Of a stretch of DNA of 64,000 bases, positions 26,843 through 37,637 are shown in pieces. The notes under the pieces are model-generated. The model was not told where the DNA came from. It did no database searches and saw only the letters and a program-made list of their open reading frames with translations. The translations under genes and the position numbers were made by a program. Each line of letters begins with the position of its first letter. Within the stretch, counting starts at the first letter, position 1. Origin of the DNA: Streptomyces cyaneogriseus subsp. noncyanogenus (GTDB taxonomy: Bacteria; Actinomycetota; Actinomycetes; Streptomycetales; Streptomycetaceae); assembly GCF_000931445.1 (NCBI RefSeq), contig NZ_CP010849.1, positions 2,108,001 to 2,172,000 on the forward strand, written 5' to 3'.

Positions 26843-27700
26843 TTGCCGTTCACGCTCAGTCATGCGGTGGCGGTGCTGCCGGCCGTGCGCACCGACGGGA
26901 CCGGGCGGGGAGCGCTGGTGCCGGCCGTACTCGTGGCGGGCTCTTTTTCACCCGACATGACCTACTACGCGGCGAGTGTGCTGTCCGGGGCGATGGAGTT
27001 CGGGGACGTCACGCACTCCGTCCCCGGTGTCTTCACGGTGGACGTGCTCATCTCCTGGGCCCTGGTGGGGCTGTGGCTGCTGGTGCGTGAACCGCTGGTG
27101 GCGCTGCTGCCGCGGGCCTGGCAGGGACGGACGGGCGCGCTGCTGCGGTGCGGGGCGCCACGCGCGCGCGTGCGGGTGTCCTCGGTCGTGTGGTGGTACG
27201 TGTCGGCCGTGCTCGGGGCGCTGACGCACATCGGGTGGGACGCGTTCACGCACCAGGACCGGTGGGGGATGCGGACCTTTCCCGTACTGGGGCGGGAGTT
27301 CGCGGGCTCGCCCCTGTACTGGTACTTGCAGTACGGCGGTTCCGCGCTGGCGGCGGTGGTGCTCACGGTGTTCCTCTCCCGGGCGCTGCGGCGGGCGCCG
27401 TCCCGGGCCGGGTCGCCGGAGGTGGCGGCGCTGTCGGCCCGGGAGCGGTGGGGGGCCGCGGTGGTGATCGGCGGCTGCGCGGTGGCCGGGGCGGTGCAGC
27501 GGGCGACGCGGTGGTGGGACTACTGGGGGCCGGTCGCCAAGCCGTGGGAGCTGATCCCGACGGTGTGCTTCGGAGCGGGCGCGGGGCTCGTCCCGGGGCT
27601 GCTGCTGTACGCCGTGGCGGTCAGGGTGCGGCGTCCGGTCCGGGGCCCGGCCGACCGGGACGGCGCCGGTCCGCGCCGGAGCCGCCCGGTCGCGCGCTGA
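26843..27700 (+). CDS. DUF4184 family membrane protein
   Basis: A 285-residue integral membrane protein beginning MPFTLSHAVAVLPAV, the DUF4184 signature. It has several hydrophobic helices (about residues 50-70, 110-130, 155-178, 205-225 and 240-260) and conserved HxxWDAFTH-type histidines near residue 135, reminiscent of membrane-bound hydrolases. Its function is unknown. TTG start with GAGGAG ten bases upstream. The 3' end overlaps a convergent hypothetical frame. Confidence 0.8.
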   Translation: MPFTLSHAVAVLPAVRTDGTGRGALVPAVLVAGSFSPDMTYYAASVLSGAMEFGDVTHSVPGVFTVDVLISWALVGLWLLVREPLVALLPRAWQGRTGALLRCGAPRARVRVSSVVWWYVSAVLGALTHIGWDAFTHQDRWGMRTFPVLGREFAGSPLYWYLQYGGSALAAVVLTVFLSRALRRAPSRAGSPEVAALSARERWGAAVVIGGCAVAGAVQRATRWWDYWGPVAKPWELIPTVCFGAGAGLVPGLLLYAVAVRVRRPVRGPADRDGAGPRRSRPVAR

Positions 27701-28049
27701 CCGGGCCGGCCGCGTCCGCGGTGCCGGCGGTGGCGACGAAGACGGTGAAGGTGTGGGCGGGGCGGTGCCTCGGCAGCCGGGTGAGGGCGAGCGCCAGGTA
27801 GCCGCGGGCCAGCTCGGCCCACAGGCGCCAGGCGGGTGGCTCGCCGGGTCCCGCGGCGGCCGGCCGCCGGTGGGCGAGCCTGCGGCGCAGACCGGCCGCG
27901 GCCTGGCGCAGGGCCGGGGCGAAGGTCTCGGGGATGCGGGCGGTGCTTGCGTCCGGCGCGACGACCGGGACCGACGGGAGTGACACGCAGGCGGGTCCCT
28001 CGGCGCCGGTCCGCGGTGGTGCGGTCCGGTGGAGCGTGCGTATACCCAT
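27621..28049 (-). CDS. hypothetical protein overlapping the DUF4184 gene end
   Basis: A possible 142-residue protein. The central stretch (LRQAAAGLRRRLAHRR... ELARGYLALALTRLP) is helical and coding-like, whereas the N-terminus and the Arg/Pro/Gly-rich C-terminus look weak. The last 80 bases overlap the opposite-strand DUF4184 gene. An internal GTG (VSLPSVPVV) is an alternative start. No function recognised; it may be a shorter gene or spurious. Confidence 0.4.
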   Translation of the reverse strand: MGIRTLHRTAPPRTGAEGPACVSLPSVPVVAPDASTARIPETFAPALRQAAAGLRRRLAHRRPAAAGPGEPPAWRLWAELARGYLALALTRLPRHRPAHTFTVFVATAGTADAAGPVSARPGGSGADRRRPGRPGPGPDAAP

Positions 28050-28278
28050 GCCCGCATCCTCACGGGCGCCGGGGGCGGGGGCTTGCCCGCGGGGGCCACC
28101 TGAGTGACGGCCCGGCGGGGGGGCCGGTCACGCGGGGGCGGGCAGGGGGCGCCGTGCGGGGACGCCGGGGCCGCCCCCGCACCCGGCGTCCCCGCGGCCG
28201 GCCGTCTCGCACCGGACCGCCTCCGCCGGGCCTGCCCCGGCCGCCGGCCGCTCCGGTGCCGGGTCGGCCTGAGACCCG

Positions 28279-28314
28279 GCCGCCCCTGCCGGGACGCCTC
28301 CCGGCAGGGGCGGC
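28279..28314 (-). terminator. polA terminator hairpin
   Basis: A perfect 16-bp stem (28279-28294 and 28299-28314) with the tetraloop CGCC lies 6 bases after the polA stop on the minus strand. Confidence 0.85.
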
Positions 28315-28320
28315 GCGTGG

Positions 28321-31044
28321 TCAGTGCGCCGCCGACTCCCAGTCCGGGCCCACGCCCACGGACACGCCCAGGGGGACGCGGAGCTCGACCGCGCTCGCCA
28401 TCTCGCGGCGGACGATCTCCTCCGCCGCCTCGCGCTCGCCGGGGGCGATCTCCAGGACGATTTCGTCGTGGACCTGAAGGAGCATCCGGGACTTCAGGCC
28501 GGCCTCCCGCATCGCCCGGTCCACATGCAGCATGGCGATCTTCACGATGTCCGCCGCCGTGCCCTGGATCGGGGCGTTGAGCGCCATCCGCTCGGCCGCC
28601 TCCCGGCGCTGGCGGTTGTCGCTGTTGAGGTCGGGCAGGTAGCGGCGGCGGCCGAAGAGCGTCGCCGTGTAGCCCGTCGCCCGTGCCTCGTCCACGACCC
28701 GGCGCAGGTAGTCCCGTACGCCGCCGAAGCGCTGGAAGTAGGCGTCCATCAGCGCGCGGGCCTCGGCGGCCTCGATGTTGAGCTGCTGGGAGAGGCCGAA
28801 CGCCGACAGGCCGTACGCCAGGCCGTAGGACATCGCCTTGATCTTGCGGCGCATCTCGGCGTCGACCGCGGCGGGCTCCACGGAGAACACCTGGGAGGCG
28901 GCCGTGGTGTGCAGGTCCTCGCCGGAGGTGAACGCCTCGATCAGGCCCGCGTCCTCGGACAGGTGGGCCATCACCCGCAGCTCGATCTGGCTGTAGTCCG
29001 CCGTCATCAGGGACTCGTAGCCCTCGCCGACCACGAAGCCGCGGCGGATCGCCCGGCCCTCGTCGGTGCGGACCGGGATGTTCTGCAGGTTGGGGTCGGT
29101 CGACGACAGCCGGCCGGTCGCCGCGACCGTCTGGTTGAACGTGGTGTGGATCCGGCCGTCCGCGGCGATCGTCTTGATCAGGCCCTCGACGGTGACCCGC
29201 AGCTTGGCCTGCTCACGGTGGCGCAGCATGATCACCGGCAGCTCGTTGTCGGTCTGCGTCGCCAGCCAGGCCAGGGCGTCGGCGTCCGTGGTGTAGCCGG
29301 TCTTGGTCTTCTTCGTCCGGGGCAGGGCCAGCTCGCCGAAGAGGACCTCCTGGAGCTGCTTGGGCGAGCCCAGGTTGAACTCGTGGCCCGCCGCCGCGTG
29401 CGCTTCCTTCACCGCCTGCTGCACGGCGCCGGCGAACATCTGCTCCATGGCTTCCAGGTGGGCGCGGTCGGCCGCGATCCCGTGCCGCTCCATCCGGGCC
29501 AGCAGCGCGGAGGTCGGCAGCTCCATGTCGCGCAGCAGGTCCGCGGCGCCGACCTCCTCCAGGCGGCCGCCGAACGCCTCGCCCAGATCGAGGACGGCGC
29601 GGGCCTGGATCATCAGCGCCTCGGCCTGCGCGGCGTCGTCCGCGCCGAAGGCGAGCTGCCCGTCGGCCGCCGCGGCGGGGGTCAGCTCCCGGTGCAGATA
29701 CTCCAGGGACAGCGCGTCCAGATCGAAGGAGCGGCGGCCCGGCTTGACCAGATAGGCCGCCAGCGCCGTGTCCATCCGCACGCCGTCGACGCTCCAGCCG
29801 TGCTCGGCGAAGACCCGCATCGCCCGCTTGGCGTCGTGGAAGACCTTGGGCCGGCCGGCGTCGGCCAGCCAGCCGGCGAACGCCGTCTCGTCGCCCTCGT
29901 CGAGCTGGGACGGGTCGAACCAGGCGGCGGCCCCGTCGGGCGCGGCGAGGGCGACCTCGGCGACCGAGCCGGCGCCCAGCGCCCAGGTGTCGACGGTGGC
30001 GACGCCGAGCGCCTGCGTGGCGTGCTCGGCGAGCCAGCCGGCCAGCTCACCGGTGCCCAGGACCGTGCCGTCCAGCTCCACGCCGTCCGACACGACCGGC
30101 GTGGTCTCGGCCTCCTCGGCGCCCGGGTCGACGGCGAAGAGCCGCTCCCGCAGCGACGGGTTGCGGATCTCCAGGGTGTCCAGGACCATCGCGACGGCCT
30201 TGCGGTCGTAGGGCGCCCTCGCCAGTTCGGTGACCGCCTTGTCCAGCGCGACCTGCCGCTCCAGCTCGGTGAGGCGGCGGTTGAGCTTGACGGACTCCAG
30301 GTGGTCGCGCAGGTTCTGCCCGGCCTTGCCCTTGACCTCGTCGACGCGCTCGACCAGTTCCGCGAACGAGCCGAACTGGTTGATCCACTTGGCGGCCGTC
30401 TTCTCACCGACGCCCGGGATGCCCGGCAGGTTGTCCGAGGGGTCGCCGCGCAGGGCCGCGAAGTCGGGGTACTGGGCCGGGGTCAGCCCGTACTTCTCGA
30501 CGACCTTCTCGGGGGTGAACCGGGTCAGCTCCGAGACGCCCTTGGTGGGATACAGCACCGTCGTGTGGTCGCTGACCAACTGGAAGGAGTCCCGGTCGCC
30601 GGTGACGATCAGCACCTCGAAGCCCTCGGCCTCGGCCTGGGTGGCGAGCGTGGCGATGACGTCGTCGGCCTCGTACCCCTCCACGGCGAAGCGGGAGACG
30701 TGCATCGCGTCGAGCAGCTCGCAGATCAGGTCGACCTGGCCCTTGAACTCGTCCGGGGTCTTGGAGCGGTTCGCCTTGTACTCGGTGAACTCCTCGGACC
30801 GCCAGGTCTTGCGCGACACGTCGAACGCGACCGCGAAGTGCGTGGGCGCCTCGTCACGCAACGTGTTGGCCAGCATCGACGCGAAACCGTAGATCGCGTT
30901 GGTCGGCTGGCCGGTCGCGGTGGTGAAATTCTCCGCGGGCAGCGCGAAGAACGCGCGGTAGGCCAGCGAGTGCCCGTCCATGAGCATCAGCCGCGGGCGG
31001 CCGCCGGAGGTGGGGTCGGTCTTCTTCGATGCTGTCTCTGCCAC
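28321..31044 (-). CDS. polA: DNA polymerase I
   Basis: A 907-residue replication and repair polymerase. Residues about 15-310 are the 5'-3' exonuclease (LMLMDGHSLAYRAFFALP, VTGDRDSFQLV, GVGEKTAAKW). The middle domain keeps the exonuclease position but lacks the DEDD catalytic residues (the first motif reads VDTWALG), so proofreading is probably lost, as in many actinobacteria. The polymerase carries motif A (MTADYSQIELRVMAH), motif B (RRKIKAMSYGLAYGL) and motif C (LQVHDEIVLEI). The GTG at 31044 is preceded by GGGGAC. It is divergent from the FdhF-like gene across 293 bases. Confidence 0.96.
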   Translation of the reverse strand: MAETASKKTDPTSGGRPRLMLMDGHSLAYRAFFALPAENFTTATGQPTNAIYGFASMLANTLRDEAPTHFAVAFDVSRKTWRSEEFTEYKANRSKTPDEFKGQVDLICELLDAMHVSRFAVEGYEADDVIATLATQAEAEGFEVLIVTGDRDSFQLVSDHTTVLYPTKGVSELTRFTPEKVVEKYGLTPAQYPDFAALRGDPSDNLPGIPGVGEKTAAKWINQFGSFAELVERVDEVKGKAGQNLRDHLESVKLNRRLTELERQVALDKAVTELARAPYDRKAVAMVLDTLEIRNPSLRERLFAVDPGAEEAETTPVVSDGVELDGTVLGTGELAGWLAEHATQALGVATVDTWALGAGSVAEVALAAPDGAAAWFDPSQLDEGDETAFAGWLADAGRPKVFHDAKRAMRVFAEHGWSVDGVRMDTALAAYLVKPGRRSFDLDALSLEYLHRELTPAAAADGQLAFGADDAAQAEALMIQARAVLDLGEAFGGRLEEVGAADLLRDMELPTSALLARMERHGIAADRAHLEAMEQMFAGAVQQAVKEAHAAAGHEFNLGSPKQLQEVLFGELALPRTKKTKTGYTTDADALAWLATQTDNELPVIMLRHREQAKLRVTVEGLIKTIAADGRIHTTFNQTVAATGRLSSTDPNLQNIPVRTDEGRAIRRGFVVGEGYESLMTADYSQIELRVMAHLSEDAGLIEAFTSGEDLHTTAASQVFSVEPAAVDAEMRRKIKAMSYGLAYGLSAFGLSQQLNIEAAEARALMDAYFQRFGGVRDYLRRVVDEARATGYTATLFGRRRYLPDLNSDNRQRREAAERMALNAPIQGTAADIVKIAMLHVDRAMREAGLKSRMLLQVHDEIVLEIAPGEREAAEEIVRREMASAVELRVPLGVSVGVGPDWESAAH

Positions 31045-31337
31045 GTCCCCGATCCTGCCACGCCGCACCGACAACCGGCTCCGGCCCCGCGCCGCCGCGG
31101 ACACCCGGCCGGTGCCTCACGGCGGCCGCTCCCCTCCGCCCCGGGGGGCCGAGCGGTGGGCGCAGCGGCCGGGCACGGGCGGCACCTCGCGGGCGAACAC
31201 CGGGGCGCCGGGGCGCCGGTCCCCCGCGGACCGCGAGCATCGCTCACAGCCCGCGCACGCCCGGCGCGCCGCATTGTCACCGGCCCGTGCGAGGATCGGA
31301 GACGTAGCTCACACGTGTACACGAAGGGGAGTGCGCG

Positions 31338-33617
<2,280 letters not shown>

Positions 33618-33671
33618 GCGTTTGCTCAGCCGACGCAGAGCCGTACGACCACGACGAACGGAGCCGGGCCC

Positions 33672-34160
33672 ATGGGCGAGCAGCAGCACGTGAAGTTCCC
33701 GCAGGAGGTCATCGACGAGTACGCCGCGCTCGGTGTCGACCTGCCCGCCCTGTTCTCCGCCGGCCACCTGGGGACCCGGATGGGCGTCCAGATCGTCGAG
33801 GCGTCCGCCGAGCGGGTCGTGGGCACCATGCCGGTGGAGGGCAACACCCAGCCCTACGGGCTGCTGCACGGCGGGGCCTCCGCGGTGCTGGCCGAGACGC
33901 TCGGCTCGGTCGGCTCGATGCTGCACGGCGGCAGCTCCAAGATCGCCGTCGGGGTCGACCTCAACTGCACCCATCACCGCGGGGTCCGCTCGGGTCTGGT
34001 CACCGGTGTGGCCACGCCCGTGCACCGGGGCCGCACCACGGCGACGTACGAGATCGTCATCAGCGACGAGGAAGGGCGCCGGGTGTGCAGCGCCCGCCTG
34101 ACCTGCCTGCTGAGGGACGTGAACCCGGGCGACGCCGCCCACGTCGCCGCCGCGAGCTGA
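33672..34160 (+). CDS. PaaI-family hotdog-fold thioesterase
   Basis: A 162-residue acyl-CoA thioesterase-like protein. The hotdog signature is clear: TQPYGLLHGGASAVLAETLGS with the catalytic-region HGG, followed by NCTHHRGVRSG and VCSARLTCLL. The enzyme is expected to hydrolyse acyl- or aryl-CoA esters; the substrate is unspecified. The ATG is preceded by GGAG. It starts 54 bases after the molybdoenzyme gene on the same strand and could share its transcript. Confidence 0.88.
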   Translation: MGEQQHVKFPQEVIDEYAALGVDLPALFSAGHLGTRMGVQIVEASAERVVGTMPVEGNTQPYGLLHGGASAVLAETLGSVGSMLHGGSSKIAVGVDLNCTHHRGVRSGLVTGVATPVHRGRTTATYEIVISDEEGRRVCSARLTCLLRDVNPGDAAHVAAAS

Positions 34161-34219
34161 CCGGCTCGCCCGCGGGCGGGGCCATTGCCCCCGCCCGCCC
34201 GGCGCTCTAGCGTCGGGAC

Positions 34220-34675
34220 ATGGAACGGGGACAGGCCCCCTGGCCCGGGGCGGCGGCGCGAGGGGCAGGCCGCCGGGGCGGGCGCGCGTCCCGCCTCACC
34301 CTCGCCCTGCTGGCCACCGCGCTGACCGCCGCCTGCGCGGCTCCCGGCGCCCCCGGCGGGCCGGCCACCGCGAGCCCGCGCCGGACCGGCACCCCGGCGC
34401 CGGCCTCCCCGGCCCTCTCCGACCGGGAGCTGTGCGCCCGCCTCGTCTCCCACTGGGCACGCGAGACGCTCGAGGGCGACACCTACGGCGACTACCAGTC
34501 GATGGGGCTGTCGGGCGGGCAGTACGAGATCCTGCTGGCGATCGTGGCCGCCGCCCGGGACACCGGAAGACGCCAAGGAGCGCGGGCCGCCCACGAGTTG
34601 ATCGACCGCGAGGCGCGCGAGCGGTGCGCCGCGCGGTACGGCGACGACGGCCCGGGCGGCAGCCCGCGGCGATGA
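34220..34675 (+). CDS. putative lipoprotein
   Basis: A 151-residue exported protein. After a basic N-terminus (RRGGRASR) a short hydrophobic core ends in the lipobox LTAAC, with Cys near residue 39 as the lipid-attachment site. A Pro/Ala/Thr-rich spacer precedes a small helical domain (ELCARLVSHWARETLEGDTYGDYQSMG). The function is not recognised. It begins 59 bases after the thioesterase gene. Confidence 0.68.
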   Translation: MERGQAPWPGAAARGAGRRGGRASRLTLALLATALTAACAAPGAPGGPATASPRRTGTPAPASPALSDRELCARLVSHWARETLEGDTYGDYQSMGLSGGQYEILLAIVAAARDTGRRQGARAAHELIDREARERCAARYGDDGPGGSPRR

Positions 34676-35218
34676 GCGGCGTCCCGCCCGGTACGGCCTC
34701 GGCACCGGCAGCGCCTTTCCTCGGTGGACGGCCCCTCACCACAAGATCAATTTCCGTGCCCCGGGTGACGCCGTACGGAAAAGTGCCGCGGAATGCGGGA
34801 CTCCCTTTCCCCTCTGTAACCCTACGTAATGTGCACGCAATACAAGTGCACGGTTTCACCCGTGGACCACGCTATGCACAGCGCCTCTCCAGCGCCCTAC
34901 AGGTCGCCCGCGGCAACGAATCACGGTCATTACCAAAACGCCCCAGACGCCTGAACCAACCCCCGCGAGTCCTGCGGGTTCTCACCATGCGGACAGGGCG
35001 AATCGGCCTGAATTCCGCCCTTCTTCCCCGGCAGTACCGCTCTGCATAACGTCGTGTCATAACAAGAGCGTCACAGCCTCTTCCAGACTCTCCTCCACGT
35101 TCCCCACACCCGCTTAGAGTCACGGCCAGTCACCGCGCCGTCGGATTGTCACTTCCGCCCAGCGCTCGACTCGGCCGTTTCCACCGGGACACGGCTGTGC
35201 CAGGGGAAAGGACTGATC
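34676..35218. other. 543-bp intergenic region upstream of livK
   Basis: No supported gene. The sequence is less GC-rich than its surroundings and holds paired GTGCAC palindromes at 34831-34836 and 34846-34851 and a CATAAC direct repeat at 35045 and 35058. It presumably carries the livK promoter, but I could not place a convincing one. AAAGGA at 35206-35211 is the livK ribosome site. Confidence 0.5.
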
Positions 35219-36274
35219 GTGCGTCAACGTTCGCTCATCGCCATCACCGCCACGCTGGCGGCGGGAGCACTCACCCTCACCGCCTGCGGCTCGCGCGACG
35301 ACAACGGTGGCGGCTCGGACTCCGACAACGGCGGCACCAAGGTCGTCATCGGCGTCGACGCCCCGATGACCGGTGACCTGTCCGCGATGGGCCTCGGCAT
35401 CAAGAACTCGGCGGACCTCGCCACCAAGATCGCCAACAAGAAGAAGTACGTCGACGGCGTCACCTTCGAGATACAGGCCCTGGACGACCAGGGCCAGCCG
35501 TCGGCCGGCCAGCAGAACGCCACCAAGTTCGTCGCCGACAAGGACGTCCTCGGTGTCGTCGGCCCGCTGAACTCCTCCGTCGGCGAATCCATGCAGAAGG
35601 TCTTCGACGACGCCAAGCTGGTCCAGGTCTCCCCGGCCAACACCGGGCCTTCCCTCACCCAGGGCCCCGACTGGCGCACCAAGAAGGCCCGCCAGTACAC
35701 GTCCTACTTCCGCACCGCCACCACCGACGCCGTCCAGGGCCCGTTCGCCGCCCAGTACGTCTACAACGACTACAAGAAGAAGAAGGTCTTCGTCATCGAC
35801 GACAAGAAGACCTACGGCGCCGGACTCGCCGCCACCTTCACCGACGAGTTCAAGAAGCTCGGCGGCAAGATCGTCGGCACCGAGCACATCAACCCCGACA
35901 GCAAGGACTTCTCGGCCGTCGCCACCAAGGTCAAGAATTCCGGCGCCGACGTCGTCTATTACGGCGGCGAATACCCGCAGGCAGGACCCCTCAGCAAGCA
36001 GATCAAGGAAGCCGGAGCCAAGATCCCGCTGGTCGGCGGTGACGGCATCAAGGACCCCGCCTTCATCAAGCTCGCCGGCCCCGCCAGCGAGGGCGACCTC
36101 GCCACCCTCGTCGGCGCGCCCGTCGAGGACATCGCCTCCGCCAAGCAGTTCGTCGCCGACTACAAGGAGCAGGGCTACCAGGAGGACTACGCCGCGTACG
36201 GCGGTTACTCCTACGCCTCCGCGTGGGCCATCATCGAGGCCGTCAAGAAGGTCGTCGACGACAACGGCGCGTAA
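35219..36274 (+). CDS. livK: branched-chain amino-acid ABC transporter substrate-binding lipoprotein (LivK), truncated by inserted linker
   Basis: The periplasmic-type binding protein of the leucine/isoleucine/valine importer. The signal peptide ends in lipobox LTACGS; the type I binding fold follows with VVIGVDAPMTGDLSAMG, VVGPLNSSVG, YFRTATTDAVQGPFAAQYV and GGDGIKDPAFI. The frame as written stops at a TAA inside a foreign 42-bp sequence (36270-36311), giving 351 residues. Removing 136 bases (linker plus one copy of a 94-bp duplication) rejoins the frame to 36587 and gives 410 residues, the usual length. The intact gene would therefore run 35219-36587. An in-frame truncation in the organism is unlikely. 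Confidence 0.85.
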   Translation: MRQRSLIAITATLAAGALTLTACGSRDDNGGGSDSDNGGTKVVIGVDAPMTGDLSAMGLGIKNSADLATKIANKKKYVDGVTFEIQALDDQGQPSAGQQNATKFVADKDVLGVVGPLNSSVGESMQKVFDDAKLVQVSPANTGPSLTQGPDWRTKKARQYTSYFRTATTDAVQGPFAAQYVYNDYKKKKVFVIDDKKTYGAGLAATFTDEFKKLGGKIVGTEHINPDSKDFSAVATKVKNSGADVVYYGGEYPQAGPLSKQIKEAGAKIPLVGGDGIKDPAFIKLAGPASEGDLATLVGAPVEDIASAKQFVADYKEQGYQEDYAAYGGYSYASAWAIIEAVKKVVDDNGA

Positions 36275-36405
36275 TAACTTCGTATAGCATACATTATACG
36301 AAGTTATACGATACAAGGAGGACTACGCCGCGTACGGCGGTTACTCCTACGACTCCGCGTGGGCCATCATCGAGGCCGTCAAGAAGGTCGTCGACGACAA
36401 CGGCG
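36176..36405. repeat. livK: 94-bp direct repeat flanking the linker in livK
   Basis: Copies at 36176-36269 and 36312-36405 abut the linker exactly on both sides. They differ at two positions (36179/36315 and 36216/36352, both C to A). The arrangement is what a mate-pair read of a short circularised fragment would give if its two ends were joined in the assembly. Confidence 0.9.
36270..36311. other. 42-bp loxP-containing sequence, matches 454 paired-end linker (assembly artefact)
   Basis: The core 36274-36307 is a canonical loxP site: arm ATAACTTCGTATA, spacer GCATACAT, then the inverted arm. With the flanking CGTA and ACGA it equals, from memory, the 454 Titanium paired-end circularisation linker. 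Its translations, ITSYSIHYTKLYD forward and RITSYNVCYTKLL reverse, are familiar contaminant peptides in protein databases. Confidence 0.93.
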
Positions 36406-36587
36406 GCAAGCTCCCCTCCGACGCCCGCGCCAAGGTCACCGAGGCCATGCAGAACGTCTCCTTCGACGGAGTGACCGGCAAGGTGTCCTTCGACGAGTTC
36501 GGTGACGCCACCAACAAGCAGCTCACCGTCTACGCCGTCAAGAACGGCGAGTTCAGCGCCGTCGAGTCCGGTACCTACACCGGCTGA
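36312..36587 (+). pseudogene. livK: C-terminal part of livK, detached by the linker
   Basis: This is the remaining 3' part of the binding-protein gene, including the second copy of the 94-bp repeat. From 36406 it encodes GKLPSDARAKVTEAMQNV, VTGKVSFDEFGDATNKQLTV and the end VESGTYTG with stop at 36585-36587. It has no start codon of its own and is not an independent gene; it is the natural continuation of livK. Confidence 0.85.
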
Positions 36588-36611
36588 TCACACCGCACCA
36601 CTGCCCACGAG

Positions 36612-36647
36612 CCGCGCGGGGCGCTGTTCCACAGGCGCCCCGCGCGG
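36612..36647 (+). terminator. intra-operon hairpin between livK and livH
   Basis: A perfect 13-bp stem (36612-36624 and 36635-36647) with a 10-base loop. Located between livK and livH, it probably attenuates transcription or protects the livK message, so that the binding protein is made in excess over the membrane complex. Confidence 0.75.
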
Positions 36648-36699
36648 ACTCGCATCCGGCCACATTCGTCGAACATCCGAAAGTCTCGGAGGACATGCG

Positions 36700-37632
36700 G
36701 TGAACGAACTGCCGCAGCAGCTGGTCAACGGCCTGCTACTGGGATCCATGTACGGGCTGGTCGCCATCGGCTACACCATGGTCTACGGCATCGTCCAGCT
36801 CATCAACTTCGCCCACGGCGAGATCTTCATGACCGGAGCCTTCGGCGCCCTCACGGTCTACGTGTACATCCTGCCCGACGGCACCACCATGTGGGTCGCC
36901 CTGCCGCTCATGCTCCTGGGCGCCATCGTCGTGGCGGTGACGGTCGCCGTCGGGGCGGAACGATTCGCCTACCGGCCCCTGCGCGGCGCGCCCCGCCTCG
37001 CCCCCCTCATCACCGCCATCGGCCTCTCGCTCGCCCTCCAGCAGGCCGTCTGGGCGTGGTACCCCGAGGCGAAATCCGCCCGCAGCTTCCCCCAGATCGA
37101 CGGCGGCCCCTTCCACATCGGCAACGTCACCATCCAGACCGGCGACATCTTCCTCCTCGTCGCCGCGCCGGTCAGCATGGCCGTCCTCGCCTACTTCGTC
37201 ATGAAGACCCGCACCGGGCGCGGTATGCAGGCCACCGCCCAGGACCCGGACACCGCCAAGCTCATGGGCGTCAACACCGACCGCATCATCGTCATCGCCT
37301 TCGCCCTCGGTGCCGTCTTCGCCGCCGTCGGAGCCCTCGCCAACGGCCTCAAGTACGGGCAGATCGACTTCCGCATGGGCTTCATCCTCGGGCTCAAGGC
37401 CTTCACCGCGGCCGTCCTCGGCGGCATCGGCAACATCTACGGCGCCATGATCGGCGGCGTTGTCCTCGGCATCGCCGAGACCCTCGCCACCGCCTACGTC
37501 GCCGACATCCCCGGCATGGACCAGTTCGGCAGCCAGTCCTGGGCCGACGTCTGGGCCTTCATCCTCCTCATCCTCGTACTGCTGCTCCGGCCCCAGGGCC
37601 TGCTCGGCGAACGCGTTGCGGACAGGGCGTGA
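36700..37632 (+). CDS. livH: branched-chain amino-acid ABC transporter permease LivH
   Basis: A 310-residue inner-membrane subunit of the high-affinity Leu/Ile/Val importer. It begins VNELPQQLVNGLLLGSMYGLVAIGYTMVYG and has about eight hydrophobic segments; LINFAHGEIFMTGAF and the permease loop GRGMQATAQDPDTAKLMGVN, which contacts the ATPase, are diagnostic. The GTG at 36700 has a GGAGG seven bases upstream. It is followed five bases later by livM. Confidence 0.93.
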   Translation: MNELPQQLVNGLLLGSMYGLVAIGYTMVYGIVQLINFAHGEIFMTGAFGALTVYVYILPDGTTMWVALPLMLLGAIVVAVTVAVGAERFAYRPLRGAPRLAPLITAIGLSLALQQAVWAWYPEAKSARSFPQIDGGPFHIGNVTIQTGDIFLLVAAPVSMAVLAYFVMKTRTGRGMQATAQDPDTAKLMGVNTDRIIVIAFALGAVFAAVGALANGLKYGQIDFRMGFILGLKAFTAAVLGGIGNIYGAMIGGVVLGIAETLATAYVADIPGMDQFGSQSWADVWAFILLILVLLLRPQGLLGERVADRA

Positions 37633-37637
37633 CACCG

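Noticed and set aside
36274..36307. Natural or engineered Cre-lox site
   Set aside because: The loxP core comes with the exact extra bases of the 454 linker on both sides and sits between duplicated ends of the same short fragment; an engineered excision scar would normally not show this.
35120..36316. Long minus-strand reading frame across livK starting MYRITSYNVCYTKLLR
   Set aside because: It is antisense to livK and its start lies in the linker; the N-terminal peptide is a linker translation.
36223..36474. Short plus-strand frame containing ITSYSIHYTKLYD
   Set aside because: It is a frame-shifted reading of livK through the linker.
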